Shown here piece after piece: positions 22,853 to 28,843 of a stretch of DNA of 28,947 nt; within the stretch, counting starts at the first letter, position 1, and each line of letters starts with the position of its first letter. The DNA is from a virus. The stretch is from the IMG/VR virus record IMGVR_UViG_3300044712_000112, positions 1 through 28,947 of that record; one strand, given 5' to 3'. Made by a program: the position numbers and the translations under genes. Under the pieces are notes generated by a model, which did no database searches, had not been told where the DNA came from, and worked only from the letters and a program-made list of their open reading frames with translations.

Positions 22853-23036
22853 CCATATCCAAGGCTTCTTCATACGCGTGGTGAAGCCATTCCTTTTCGG
22901 AAAGGTTCGCCTTGTCTACAGTTGTTCCGTATTTAGCCCTGCCCATTTTCTCGCGTGAGATTAGGTCTGTGATGACTTCTTTGTAGACATCACTCTGGCA
23001 GTTGTCAAAATCGTGTGTTATATTCATATTATTCAT
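22815..23036 (-). CDS. MazG-like small phage protein, 73 residues
   Basis: The sequence has VITDLISREKMGRAKYGTTV, LSEKEWLHHAYEEALDMA and YLKRI, a pattern common in small phage proteins that are sometimes annotated as MazG-like. The EEALD segment resembles part of the metal-binding motif, but no full set is visible, so an enzymatic role is unproven. It is the last gene of the leftward operon and overlaps the plus-strand gene end by 38 bases. The start overlaps the gene before it by 8 bases. Confidence 0.65.
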   Translation of the reverse strand: MNNMNITHDFDNCQSDVYKEVITDLISREKMGRAKYGTTVDKANLSEKEWLHHAYEEALDMAIYLKRIMSLKK

Positions 23037-23289
23037 ATTTAAATTTAGGCAAATTAAGTTTTTTGGTTACACCAATTAAATCGCATACAACCCACCAATC
23101 TTTACCTTTATTCATTTCAGCCATCAGGCTTAAACCATCATCATGTTTGCACAAAGAAAATCTATAGAATTTTTCGTAGGTAGTGTATTGATTGATCCAC
23201 GGAATACTTAATAATTGTTCAACATTTAAGAAGTGATTTGCCATCGGTTCACAGGATGAATAATTTGCTATGTGTTGTTTCGCTATCAT
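23029..23289 (-). CDS. Unknown 86-residue protein
   Basis: Coupled at both ends: ATGA overlap at its start and an 8-base overlap at its end. The protein has several Cys and Trp residues (LLSIPWINQYTTYEKFYRFS; GKDWWVVCDLIG) and a basic C-terminus. No motif is recognised. It travels with two other unknown genes behind the structured leader at 23783-24095. Confidence 0.6.
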   Translation of the reverse strand: MIAKQHIANYSSCEPMANHFLNVEQLLSIPWINQYTTYEKFYRFSLCKHDDGLSLMAEMNKGKDWWVVCDLIGVTKKLNLPKFKYE

Positions 23290-23636
23290 TGTGATATTTC
23301 TAATTTAGGTTGATTTTCTTTTGCATCTTGTATTAACTTAATCAGTTCGGGCAACATCCAATAACCATACGTTGCCATTTCATATGTGAAATCTTCAAGG
23401 TGTTTCGTTATGTCTGGCAATGTTGCTCCATCAGTTTCCCAAAGTGCGGTAATTGTCTTGCCGTGTTCACGTTGAATCGACTCATTTAACCGCTTCATTA
23501 GCATCTTTGTTTGGTGGTTATAGAACCATTTAATCGGTTCGCATTCATCGGATGCGTAAAGTGTCGCCTGTGTCCACATTAAGAGGTTCAGTACCTTGAT
23601 TTTTTCAAGGTCACTCTTTGATAGTTTGTTGTTCAT
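23286..23636 (-). CDS. Unknown 116-residue helical protein
   Basis: Overlaps the 49-residue gene before it and the 86-residue gene after it, both by ATGA. Mostly helical (KSDLEKIKVLNLLMWTQATL; FTYEMATYGYWMLPELIKLI). No enzyme motif is visible and no family is recognised. It is probably an early or middle accessory protein. Confidence 0.6.
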   Translation of the reverse strand: MNNKLSKSDLEKIKVLNLLMWTQATLYASDECEPIKWFYNHQTKMLMKRLNESIQREHGKTITALWETDGATLPDITKHLEDFTYEMATYGYWMLPELIKLIQDAKENQPKLEISQ

Positions 23637-23782
23637 AGTTCGTGTTCAATTTCTTGTTTCAAAAGTTCTAAGGCATAACGTGCGCCTTCAATAAACGCGA
23701 AATAACGCGCGTTGTCCATTTGTTCACCGTTGTACATCGCATACATTTCGGCTTTCATTTTAATCATTTTGTTTAGTTCCAT
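23633..23782 (-). CDS. Unknown 49-residue protein, first gene after the structured leader
   Basis: The frame begins at the ATG at 23782, preceded by the A-rich AATTTTAAAAACAAATAAA, and ends in a TGA overlapping the next ATG. The product (MELNKMIKMKAEMYAMYNGE... ending IEHEL) contains NARYFAFIEGARYALELLKQ, a helix. Function unknown. It directly follows the tRNA-like cloverleaf, so any control by that element would act here. Confidence 0.62.
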   Translation of the reverse strand: MELNKMIKMKAEMYAMYNGEQMDNARYFAFIEGARYALELLKQEIEHEL

Positions 23783-23803
23783 TTTATTTGTTTTTAAAAT
23801 TTG

Positions 23804-23872
23804 TAGTCAGGATAGGTCGAACCTATAAATGAGCGCAGTTCTCATACAACATCGCATGTTGCCACCTGACTA
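23804..23872 (-). ncRNA. tRNA-like cloverleaf, 69 nt
   Basis: Read on the minus strand, an 8-bp acceptor-like stem (TAGTCAGG with CCTGACTA) encloses three arms, all perfectly paired. Arm 1: CAACAT-GCG-ATGTTG. Arm 2: ATGAG, 7-base loop AACTGCG, CTCAT, the size of an anticodon arm. Arm 3: ATAGG-TTCGA-CCTAT, with the T-loop core TTCGA. Junction spacers are 3, 1, 2 and 0 bases, against 2, 1, 4-5 and 0 in a usual tRNA. Against a working tRNA: no U33, a short T-loop, no D-loop GG, and no encoded CCA. It is either a degenerate phage tRNA or a tRNA mimic in the 5' leader of the genes at 23782 and below. Confidence 0.5.
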
Positions 23873-23878
23873 TGTTGT

Positions 23879-23920
23879 TTAGTGGGACTCATACCACCAT
23901 GCTTCATTGCCTTGTATCAT
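23879..23920 (-). CDS. Possible 13-residue leader peptide with tandem Trp
   Basis: ATG at 23920 preceded by AACTTAAAAATAAATCAA, like real starts here, opens MIQGNEAWWYESH and stops at TAA, 7 bases before the tRNA-like element. The TGG-TAT-G of its Trp-Tyr codons (23896-23890) is complementary to CATACCA at 24060-24054. Tandem Trp codons in a short leader recall attenuation peptides, but no tryptophan gene is near. Confidence 0.35.
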   Translation of the reverse strand: MIQGNEAWWYESH

Positions 23921-23949
23921 TTGATTTATTTTTAAGTTTCTAATTAATG

Positions 23950-24060
23950 CCAAACTTCATTAAGTGCGTCCACTTAAGAGAGGTTTGGGTTTTCACAACT
24001 TATGCCTTGGGTTATTCGTTGTGAGAAAAGACCACTTAAGTGAGCAGTTCTTATGGTATG
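23950..24060 (-). other. Nested hairpins in the leader upstream of the small ORF
   Basis: Plus-strand coordinates: hairpin A pairs CCAAAC (23950-23955) with GTTTGG (23983-23988), and inside it TTAAGTG (23960-23966) with CACTTAA (23971-23977). Hairpin B pairs TCACAAC (23993-23999) with GTTGTGA (24018-24024). CACTTAAGTG (24033-24042) is a perfect palindrome sharing its core with hairpin A. A long-range pair, CATACCA (23890-23896) with TGGTATG (24054-24060), would close the domain. With the cloverleaf this fills the 313 bases between 23783 and 24095, where there is no larger gene. Confidence 0.45.
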
Positions 24061-24078
24061 CTTCGTGGTACATTGATG

Positions 24079-24086
24079 CAAATATA
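24079..24086 (-). promoter_or_regulatory. Promoter -7 box for the structured leader
   Basis: TATATTTG on the minus strand lies just after the terminase stop. The nearest upstream TTG is 14 bases away (24103-24101), shorter than the usual 19-21. If active, it would start a transcript near 24072 that carries the hairpins, the small ORF and the cloverleaf before reaching the gene at 23782. Confidence 0.42.
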
Positions 24087-24095
24087 TATAAAAAC

Positions 24096-25385
24096 TTAAG
24101 CAAATGCATATTTTCCAAAATTCTTTTTTAATTCATAAAACGACCTCATCATTATGGCATCTGCAAAGTCGGGAGACATACCAAATCTTTTCTTCAAATC
24201 TTCTTTGTTAGTCACTCTTAACTTTTGGTCGCTATCCAGTTTCTCGCGCCTAATCATTTCAAGTTCCTTGACAATCGTGTCTTTATGCTGACTATTAAAA
24301 GTAATTGAATTGTTCGTGATTAGTTCGCCTAATTTAAAGTAGCAGTCCGATTTTAAATTAAGGTAGTTTTCACGAACGGATTTAGATCCATTAAGAAACC
24401 CTTTGCACTTTAAGAAGTCAACCGCACCTCCACCAATTCCATCTTCATCCACCAAGACATTTGAGAGTAACACTCCGTTACTTTGTGCCATTTGTCGAAT
24501 CGTATCAACAACTTCGTTAATTGGCTTGTGTTTCAGTACAACAAATTTATCCGCGTGTAGTCCATCCCATAACACGATGACCGTTCTATCATCACCCATA
24601 CGCGCAATATCCGCAGTGATATACTTGGTTGTGTTCTTTTGTTGTGGCTCTCTAAAACAACGCAACAAGTCATCATAATGGTATAATCTATCCTGCGTTT
24701 CGTCATAGTCCCAATCTCCATCTAAAAGCCTTTTGCGGTCAATCTCGGGTAACATACGCAAGTTCTCAAGATATACAGGCGAGATATGTGGGTTATCAGT
24801 TGGCAAGGCTTGGATAAACTCCCTATCTTGTCTTAAAGTTCCATTTCTTTTCGCATCGTAGAACTCATTGTATAACCATCCTTTATGTGGGTTGCAGGTC
24901 AGCAATCCTTTCGGCTTGTCGTTAATCAATTTATAACGCACACGAGAGGCTAAAATAGCAATACACTTTTCACTTACCTCACCTGCCTCGTCAACAAAAT
25001 AATCGGTAACCTCAATCGAACCAAATCTTTGGAACTCGGGGTCACTCGGCATATCAGCCAAATCCATTAGAATCGTTTGTGAGCCATTGAACCAATTAAT
25101 CACGTGGTCTTGACCGTTATACGTGTAATGTTTTCCTGCAATTAGTCCATAGTTAGCACACAACTCAAAGAAAGTAGCCATTGTACTCAATCGCAACTTC
25201 TTTAATTCTGCACGACCTATTAAACCGCGAGTACCTGCATACTTCAATCGTCTCTTTATTTGCCAATCGCAACCGAGAAAACTTTTTCCGCTTCCTGCAG
25301 AACCGCCATAAAGAACCTGCCACTTATCCGAGTCAATAGATAAGTGGTTCAAGGCTTCTTTTTGTTTATCGTGGAATTGTATCAT
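24096..25385 (-). CDS. terL: Terminase large subunit
   Basis: 429 residues, the ATP-driven DNA packaging motor and nuclease. Walker A is GGSAGSGKS (27-35), Walker B ends in DYFVDEAGE with Asp132-Glu133, and the coupling motif is LLTCNPHKG (161-169). The RNase H-like nuclease part shows ITADIARMGDDRTV (Asp259), NVLVDEDGIGGG (Asp313) and MSPDFADAIM (Asp406/Asp409). All key motifs are present, so it should be functional. It overlaps the methyltransferase gene by 20 bases. It is on the strand opposite to portal, capsid and the DUF5681 protein, grouped with replication-region genes. Confidence 0.93.
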   Translation of the reverse strand: MIQFHDKQKEALNHLSIDSDKWQVLYGGSAGSGKSFLGCDWQIKRRLKYAGTRGLIGRAELKKLRLSTMATFFELCANYGLIAGKHYTYNGQDHVINWFNGSQTILMDLADMPSDPEFQRFGSIEVTDYFVDEAGEVSEKCIAILASRVRYKLINDKPKGLLTCNPHKGWLYNEFYDAKRNGTLRQDREFIQALPTDNPHISPVYLENLRMLPEIDRKRLLDGDWDYDETQDRLYHYDDLLRCFREPQQKNTTKYITADIARMGDDRTVIVLWDGLHADKFVVLKHKPINEVVDTIRQMAQSNGVLLSNVLVDEDGIGGGAVDFLKCKGFLNGSKSVRENYLNLKSDCYFKLGELITNNSITFNSQHKDTIVKELEMIRREKLDSDQKLRVTNKEDLKKRFGMSPDFADAIMMRSFYELKKNFGKYAFA

Positions 25386-26229
25386 AATGCAATTGCTCTA
25401 TTACTTTAAATATCTCATATGCTACTTGTGGAACTATTGCATTTCCATATCCTTTGACACTTTCTGCTCTCCACTTTGAAAAGGTAATTCCGTCCAATTT
25501 GGTGGGAAGCCCATCATCTCCGCCACAAATCGGGGATTGAGTTGGGAATCTTTCGAATGATAATTCTGCTCTCCTTCTTCCATTTGACAATAAATTGATT
25601 TCATTGATGCACTCGCATTGGTTGAATCGAATACCGTTGGTGTAGGAAGTAATCCGCTTTTCGCTAAATCGTGAAGACCTGCTGAATATGTGTTGTTCTT
25701 CTGCTTCCCTGTTACTATTTGCGCTCCGCCTTGAATTACTGTTGGAGTAGGCAACAAACCAAACTCGGTCTCTTCGATGTGGCGCACCGACGGCACAAGC
25801 TGGCAATAATATCGGTTGTACTTCGTACCCACAAGCCTCCAAGTCAGCGCACACTTCTTCGAAGACCACTCCCCCGTTCCAATTAGTAAGTCCACGAACA
25901 TTTTCCCCCACAACGTAGGTTGGTTCAATCTCTTGAATTGCTCTGAGCATATGCGGCCAGAGGTGGCGCTCGTCCTCTTTCCCAAGTCGTTTTCCTGCGG
26001 ATGAATATGGTTGGCAAGGGAATCCACCTGTAAGGATCTCAATGTTTCCTCGGTGAATAGTGAAGTCTGTTTTTGTGATGTCTTCATAACTTAATGATTT
26101 TGGAAAATGATATTTTAATACTTGTCGTGGAAATGGCATCCATTCACAATGGAATACATTGTTCCATCCCATCCATTCGGCTGCTAAATCAAATCCACCT
26201 ATACCGCTGAACAACGATCCGTGAGTCAT
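25366..26229 (-). CDS. dcm: C5 cytosine-specific DNA methyltransferase
   Basis: 287 residues. Motif I is SLFSGIGGFDLAAEWMGW (5-22), motif IV GGFPCQP (68-74) with catalytic Cys72, motif VI ENV (109-111), motif VIII RRDRVW (152-157), and motif X GYGNAIVPQVAYEIF (260-274). The stretch 160-250 is the variable target-recognition region, so the target cannot be read from sequence. It probably protects phage DNA from host restriction. No cognate restriction gene is seen. It starts by ATGA overlap with the gene upstream. A 217-residue ORF in another frame lies wholly inside it. Confidence 0.93.
   Translation of the reverse strand: MTHGSLFSGIGGFDLAAEWMGWNNVFHCEWMPFPRQVLKYHFPKSLSYEDITKTDFTIHRGNIEILTGGFPCQPYSSAGKRLGKEDERHLWPHMLRAIQEIEPTYVVGENVRGLTNWNGGVVFEEVCADLEACGYEVQPILLPACAVGAPHRRDRVWFVAYSNSNSRRSANSNREAEEQHIFSRSSRFSEKRITSYTNGIRFNQCECINEINLLSNGRRRAELSFERFPTQSPICGGDDGLPTKLDGITFSKWRAESVKGYGNAIVPQVAYEIFKVIEQLHYDTIPR
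25434..26087 (-). CDS. Long alternate-frame ORF inside the methyltransferase gene
   Basis: 217 residues on the same strand as dcm, shifted frame, from an ATG at 26087. It contains FGLLPTPTVIQGGAQ and SGLLPTPTVFDS, two LLPTPT repeats, and LNPRFVAEMMGFPPNWTELP near the C-terminus. As I recall, proteins with LLPTPT repeats and this ending are found in many phage and Bacteroides entries next to or overlapping C5 methyltransferases. Part of that conservation (TSGRI-type segment opposite the LWP motif) may simply be the shadow of the enzyme. It could be a true overprinted gene; function unknown. Confidence 0.4.
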   Translation of the reverse strand: MKTSQKQTSLFTEETLRSLQVDSLANHIHPQENDLGKRTSATSGRICSEQFKRLNQPTLWGKMFVDLLIGTGEWSSKKCALTWRLVGTKYNRYYCQLVPSVRHIEETEFGLLPTPTVIQGGAQIVTGKQKNNTYSAGLHDLAKSGLLPTPTVFDSTNASASMKSIYCQMEEGEQNYHSKDSQLNPRFVAEMMGFPPNWTELPFQSGEQKVSKDMEMQ

Positions 26230-26999
26230 AACTTTTCAATTATTCGTTGTTGTAGTATATGACTATCCATAATATCAGCATATAAATGGCGCATTATTCC
26301 TTGTCTAACATCGTGTTCAAAGTCCGACTTTTCTTTTGACTTCATTCGCGTAATTGCAAAGTTAGATAAGTTCCTTTCGTTGGTGAGTTCCTGATAAGAT
26401 AAGAATCTAAACTTTTTCCAATCTTCATCACTCCACCATTCAACGTTTATCAGTTCTCTTTTTTCCATCATCCGCATCATCGAAGGTGCAAGTAAAGAAA
26501 CTTCGATTCTCTTTCCATCTTTCCACCTTTGAACATCGCTCAAAAACATCTCTTTGAAATCTACTGGCTCTTCATCTTGAGTTGTTGTACCAATTACCAA
26601 CTTTGCTTTCTTTCTTTCTATGTCAAGATTCATTTGCATCTTGTAGACCTTATACGCATTCAAGACATCACTTAAGAATTGAATAGACATTAAGCCGTAG
26701 TGTTCCACACGTTTCCAAGTTTGACCAACTGCGTTAAGTTGGAAGGCAAGACCTAATTCACCAATCGTAAAGAATCGGTAGAACTGTTGAGTCGTATCGT
26801 ATAAAAACTGCGTTTCTTCTGCTGAAGGCAATTCCTTAATACCACTTATTACAATTCCTTTTGCTATTAAAGCCTTGAACATTGGTAACGTGCTATCTTG
26901 GATTTGCGTTTGTTCAAGCGCGTGTAAATAGGCTTTCTCGTCAACTGTCAAGCCATTGTTGTAGGTCTGCCCTTTGTACTCTACCAAGTTTTGATTCAT
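26226..26999 (-). CDS. Unknown 257-residue protein of the replication region
   Basis: Starts at the ATG at 26999 (MNQNLVEYKGQTYNNGL), behind AACTAAAAACAATAACT, and ends by ATGA overlap with dcm. It is largely helical: LTVDEKAYLHALEQTQIQ, IGELGLAFQLNAVGQTWKRV, then VEWWSDEDWKKFRFLSY. No nucleotide-binding or catalytic motif is seen. Position between the DnaA-like gene and dcm/terL suggests a role in replication or in delivering DNA to packaging. The first 59 bases overlap the gene before it. Confidence 0.65.
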   Translation of the reverse strand: MNQNLVEYKGQTYNNGLTVDEKAYLHALEQTQIQDSTLPMFKALIAKGIVISGIKELPSAEETQFLYDTTQQFYRFFTIGELGLAFQLNAVGQTWKRVEHYGLMSIQFLSDVLNAYKVYKMQMNLDIERKKAKLVIGTTTQDEEPVDFKEMFLSDVQRWKDGKRIEVSLLAPSMMRMMEKRELINVEWWSDEDWKKFRFLSYQELTNERNLSNFAITRMKSKEKSDFEHDVRQGIMRHLYADIMDSHILQQRIIEKL

Positions 27000-27318
27000 A
27001 GTTATTGTTTTTAGTTGTTACAAATTCGTGAAGTTTCCAAGCGGATCGCATTGCCGCCTTCCAGTCTTTCATTTTCTTTTTACCATAGTACCAATTAGTA
27101 TTGGTGTAATGGCTAATAAATACCTCTGCAAAGTTAAGCGCGTCATCAGAAGACGCAAACGGAATGCGTTCCAAAAAATATTCCGCCACCTCCTCCATCG
27201 TCGGCGGAGAAAATGATGTTCTCGGTGTCTTGGACTTCAATAAGGTCAACTGCTCTTCGAGTAATTGTACCCTTAAGGTCAAGGATTTTAAGGCTTGTTC
27301 TAATTGCTCTTCGTTCAT
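26941..27318 (-). CDS. Unknown 125-residue protein with N-terminal coiled coil
   Basis: Starts at 27318 behind AAAACAACGATTAA. Residues 1-30 are a coiled coil (EQALKSLTLRVQLLEEQLTL). The rest has EEVAEYFLERIPFASSDDAL and FISHYTNTNWYYGKKKMKDW, a pattern recalling C-terminal parts of phage replication proteins that end in a W-K-x-A-x-R-x-W helix. Here that is WKAAMRSAWKLHEF. It overlaps the DnaA-like ORF by 173 bases upstream and the next gene by 59 bases, both unusually large. Function unproven. Confidence 0.65.
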   Translation of the reverse strand: MNEEQLEQALKSLTLRVQLLEEQLTLLKSKTPRTSFSPPTMEEVAEYFLERIPFASSDDALNFAEVFISHYTNTNWYYGKKKMKDWKAAMRSAWKLHEFVTTKNNNYESKLGRVQRADLQQWLDS

Positions 27319-27769
27319 TTAATCGTTGTTTTAAAGTTCCACAGTCATATTCTTTATCCAGTAACAACATCGCCTCGTCAATATAGGCTCGGTAAATAGC
27401 ATCCACTTGGTAAAGATCAACCATTTTCTTAACCGCGTGAAGTATTGTCGCGTGGTCTTTACCGCCTATTAACTGCCCTATCTTTGAAAGTGAATAGTTT
27501 GTTCCTGCATAAATTAAAAGTGTCGCAATATAACGCGCATCGATTATAAATCGTTCACGTGACCGAGAAAAAAACTGCTTACGTGTGACATCGTGAGTTC
27601 TGCAAACCAAGTCGATTACCTTATCTTCAAAGGAATATACAAGGTTTTCCTCCTTTTCAATAATCATCCTTTGTAGTTCCTTCGCATTTTCATTGGTGAA
27701 CACATTGAGGAACTCTCGGTAATTTTTGATTCTATACCTGTCTAAAAATTGTATTAAAGAATTACTCAT
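27146..27769 (-). CDS. DnaA domain IV-like DNA-binding protein
   Basis: Start at the ATG at 27769; a GTG one codon upstream is possible. 207 residues as read. The DnaA C-terminal signature lies at about residues 92-115: NYSLSKIGQLIGGKDHATIL followed by HAVKK, with GGKDHATI at 102-109. There is no AAA+ ATPase part, so it would bind DnaA-box-like sites without being an initiator ATPase. It could recruit host replication or act as a repressor. The last about 57 residues (after LKQRLNE) read the next gene in another frame and end GGGGGIFFGTHSVCVF, so the true C-terminus may be near 27318. Confidence 0.75.
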   Translation of the reverse strand: MSNSLIQFLDRYRIKNYREFLNVFTNENAKELQRMIIEKEENLVYSFEDKVIDLVCRTHDVTRKQFFSRSRERFIIDARYIATLLIYAGTNYSLSKIGQLIGGKDHATILHAVKKMVDLYQVDAIYRAYIDEAMLLLDKEYDCGTLKQRLNERRAIRTSLKILDLKGTITRRAVDLIEVQDTENIIFSADDGGGGGIFFGTHSVCVF

Positions 27770-27995
27770 CACCTTCGTTTTTAATTGTTTTCTTTTCGCT
27801 TTCCAAGATTAGTTCAACTATCTCTTTTGAACTGATGCCAGTATACTTACTGATTTTAGTAATGTCACAAACATGCATTAGCATCGGGTAACGTGTCCAC
27901 TTTTGTGCCTGTGGATAACTGATGTTCATTGCTTTCGCAAGGCTCGGCGTAGTGCCGAACCAAGCGAATACAAATAATTCCCATTTACTTTTCAT
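27762..27995 (-). CDS. Small HTH protein, Cro/XRE-like
   Basis: 77 residues. TPSLAKAMNISYPQAQKWTR gives a plausible helix-turn-helix, followed by CDITKISKYTGISSKEIVEL, as in small XRE-type or Cro-like proteins of Bacteroidota phages. It probably binds DNA as a dimer and controls an operator. The start overlaps the stop of the 43-residue gene, and it overlaps the DnaA-like start by 8 bases. Confidence 0.65.
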   Translation of the reverse strand: MKSKWELFVFAWFGTTPSLAKAMNISYPQAQKWTRYPMLMHVCDITKISKYTGISSKEIVELILESEKKTIKNEGDE

Positions 27996-28116
27996 CGTTT
28001 AATTTGTCAATTAAGTTAATGATTGGGTTAAATAGTTCCGCTATGTGCGGATCGTAAGAGTGCAACTGCTGTTGTGCTAAAGTACACTTTAAGATTTGCT
28101 CTAATTTGTTGTTCAT
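27985..28116 (-). CDS. Unknown 43-residue protein
   Basis: The frame from the ATG at 28116 encodes MNNKLEQILKCTLAQQQLHS... ending DKLNDEK and overlaps the HTH gene by 11 bases. It is preceded by TTTTAAAACCATTATT. It is a small helical protein with no recognised family. The coupling to the next gene is the main support. Confidence 0.58.
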   Translation of the reverse strand: MNNKLEQILKCTLAQQQLHSYDPHIAELFNPIINLIDKLNDEK

Positions 28117-28151
28117 AATAATGGTTTTAAAATTTTAATTGCTTCAATCAT

Positions 28152-28604
28152 TCAAAATGGTAAATCGTCTTTGTCCATTTTAGAGTTAGAGTTTGCGCTA
28201 TCTTTCGCATCGTCAGTTAAACCAACTCCAGTCAAAAGATATTTTTCGAATAGTTGAGCAACCTCAATAACTTTCGCAGGGTTGTCCGAATGGTTCATAT
28301 CAACTGAAGCCTTCAATGCAACAGCACGCGCGATTGATTCTTCTTTCTCTTTTAAGTTGTTTGATTGGTAGTTACTACCTGTTGAACTTGGAGTAAATGA
28401 ACGCTGTTCCTGTACCCATTTAATCTTGTGACCGCGACCACTTGGAGTTATCTCGTAACTCTTTGAGTCACCAACCGCGAATGGTGGTTGTTGTGATTTG
28501 CTGAAGACCGTTCCCGTGTCTCCGTTTTCCATTGTAACTTCGAACTTGTACATATCGTTCCAAGTTCCTGCACCTTGTACGTGCGTGATTTTTGATGTAG
28601 CCAT
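28152..28604 (-). CDS. Single-stranded DNA-binding-like protein
   Basis: 150 residues. The N-terminal half has the alternating strand pattern of an OB fold (MYKFEVTMENGDTGTVFSKS, PPFAVGDSKSYEITPSGRG, HKIKWVQEQ). The middle is a low-complexity Ser/Asn linker and a helix, and the C-terminus ends DKDDLPF, the acidic tip by which SSB proteins bind partners. It should coat ssDNA during phage replication and recruit host enzymes. The OB fold is inferred from pattern; the DDLPF tip is direct. The ATG at 28604 follows AATAAATAAAAAG. Confidence 0.76.
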   Translation of the reverse strand: MATSKITHVQGAGTWNDMYKFEVTMENGDTGTVFSKSQQPPFAVGDSKSYEITPSGRGHKIKWVQEQRSFTPSSTGSNYQSNNLKEKEESIARAVALKASVDMNHSDNPAKVIEVAQLFEKYLLTGVGLTDDAKDSANSNSKMDKDDLPF

Positions 28605-28612
28605 CTTTTTAT

Positions 28613-28843
28613 TTATTTAATTGTTAAATTGTTTTCGGTGTCTGTTGATCCTATTGCCCAAAATTCATCTTTCATTATTGGATGATGTTTTGCGTGGTTA
28701 TCTATACACTTGTCGCACCATTCTTCGTAATCTTCGATGCTGGTGTAAACAACATATAGTTCGCTTTCGTAATGCATCTCGGAACATCTTTCGCATCTTT
28801 CACCTTCAAAGATGGATGTTGGTGGGTTTATGTTATCGTACAT
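28613..28843 (-). CDS. Small zinc-ribbon-like protein, 76 residues
   Basis: Two Cys pairs, CERC (about residues 17-20) and CDKC (43-46), are spaced as in a small zinc ribbon. The rest is acidic and aromatic (YESELYVVYTSIEDYEEW), then His-rich (NHAKHHP). It lies 8 bases upstream of the SSB-like gene and overlaps the stop of the gene before it by 11 bases. Role unknown. Confidence 0.62.
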   Translation of the reverse strand: MYDNINPPTSIFEGERCERCSEMHYESELYVVYTSIEDYEEWCDKCIDNHAKHHPIMKDEFWAIGSTDTENNLTIK

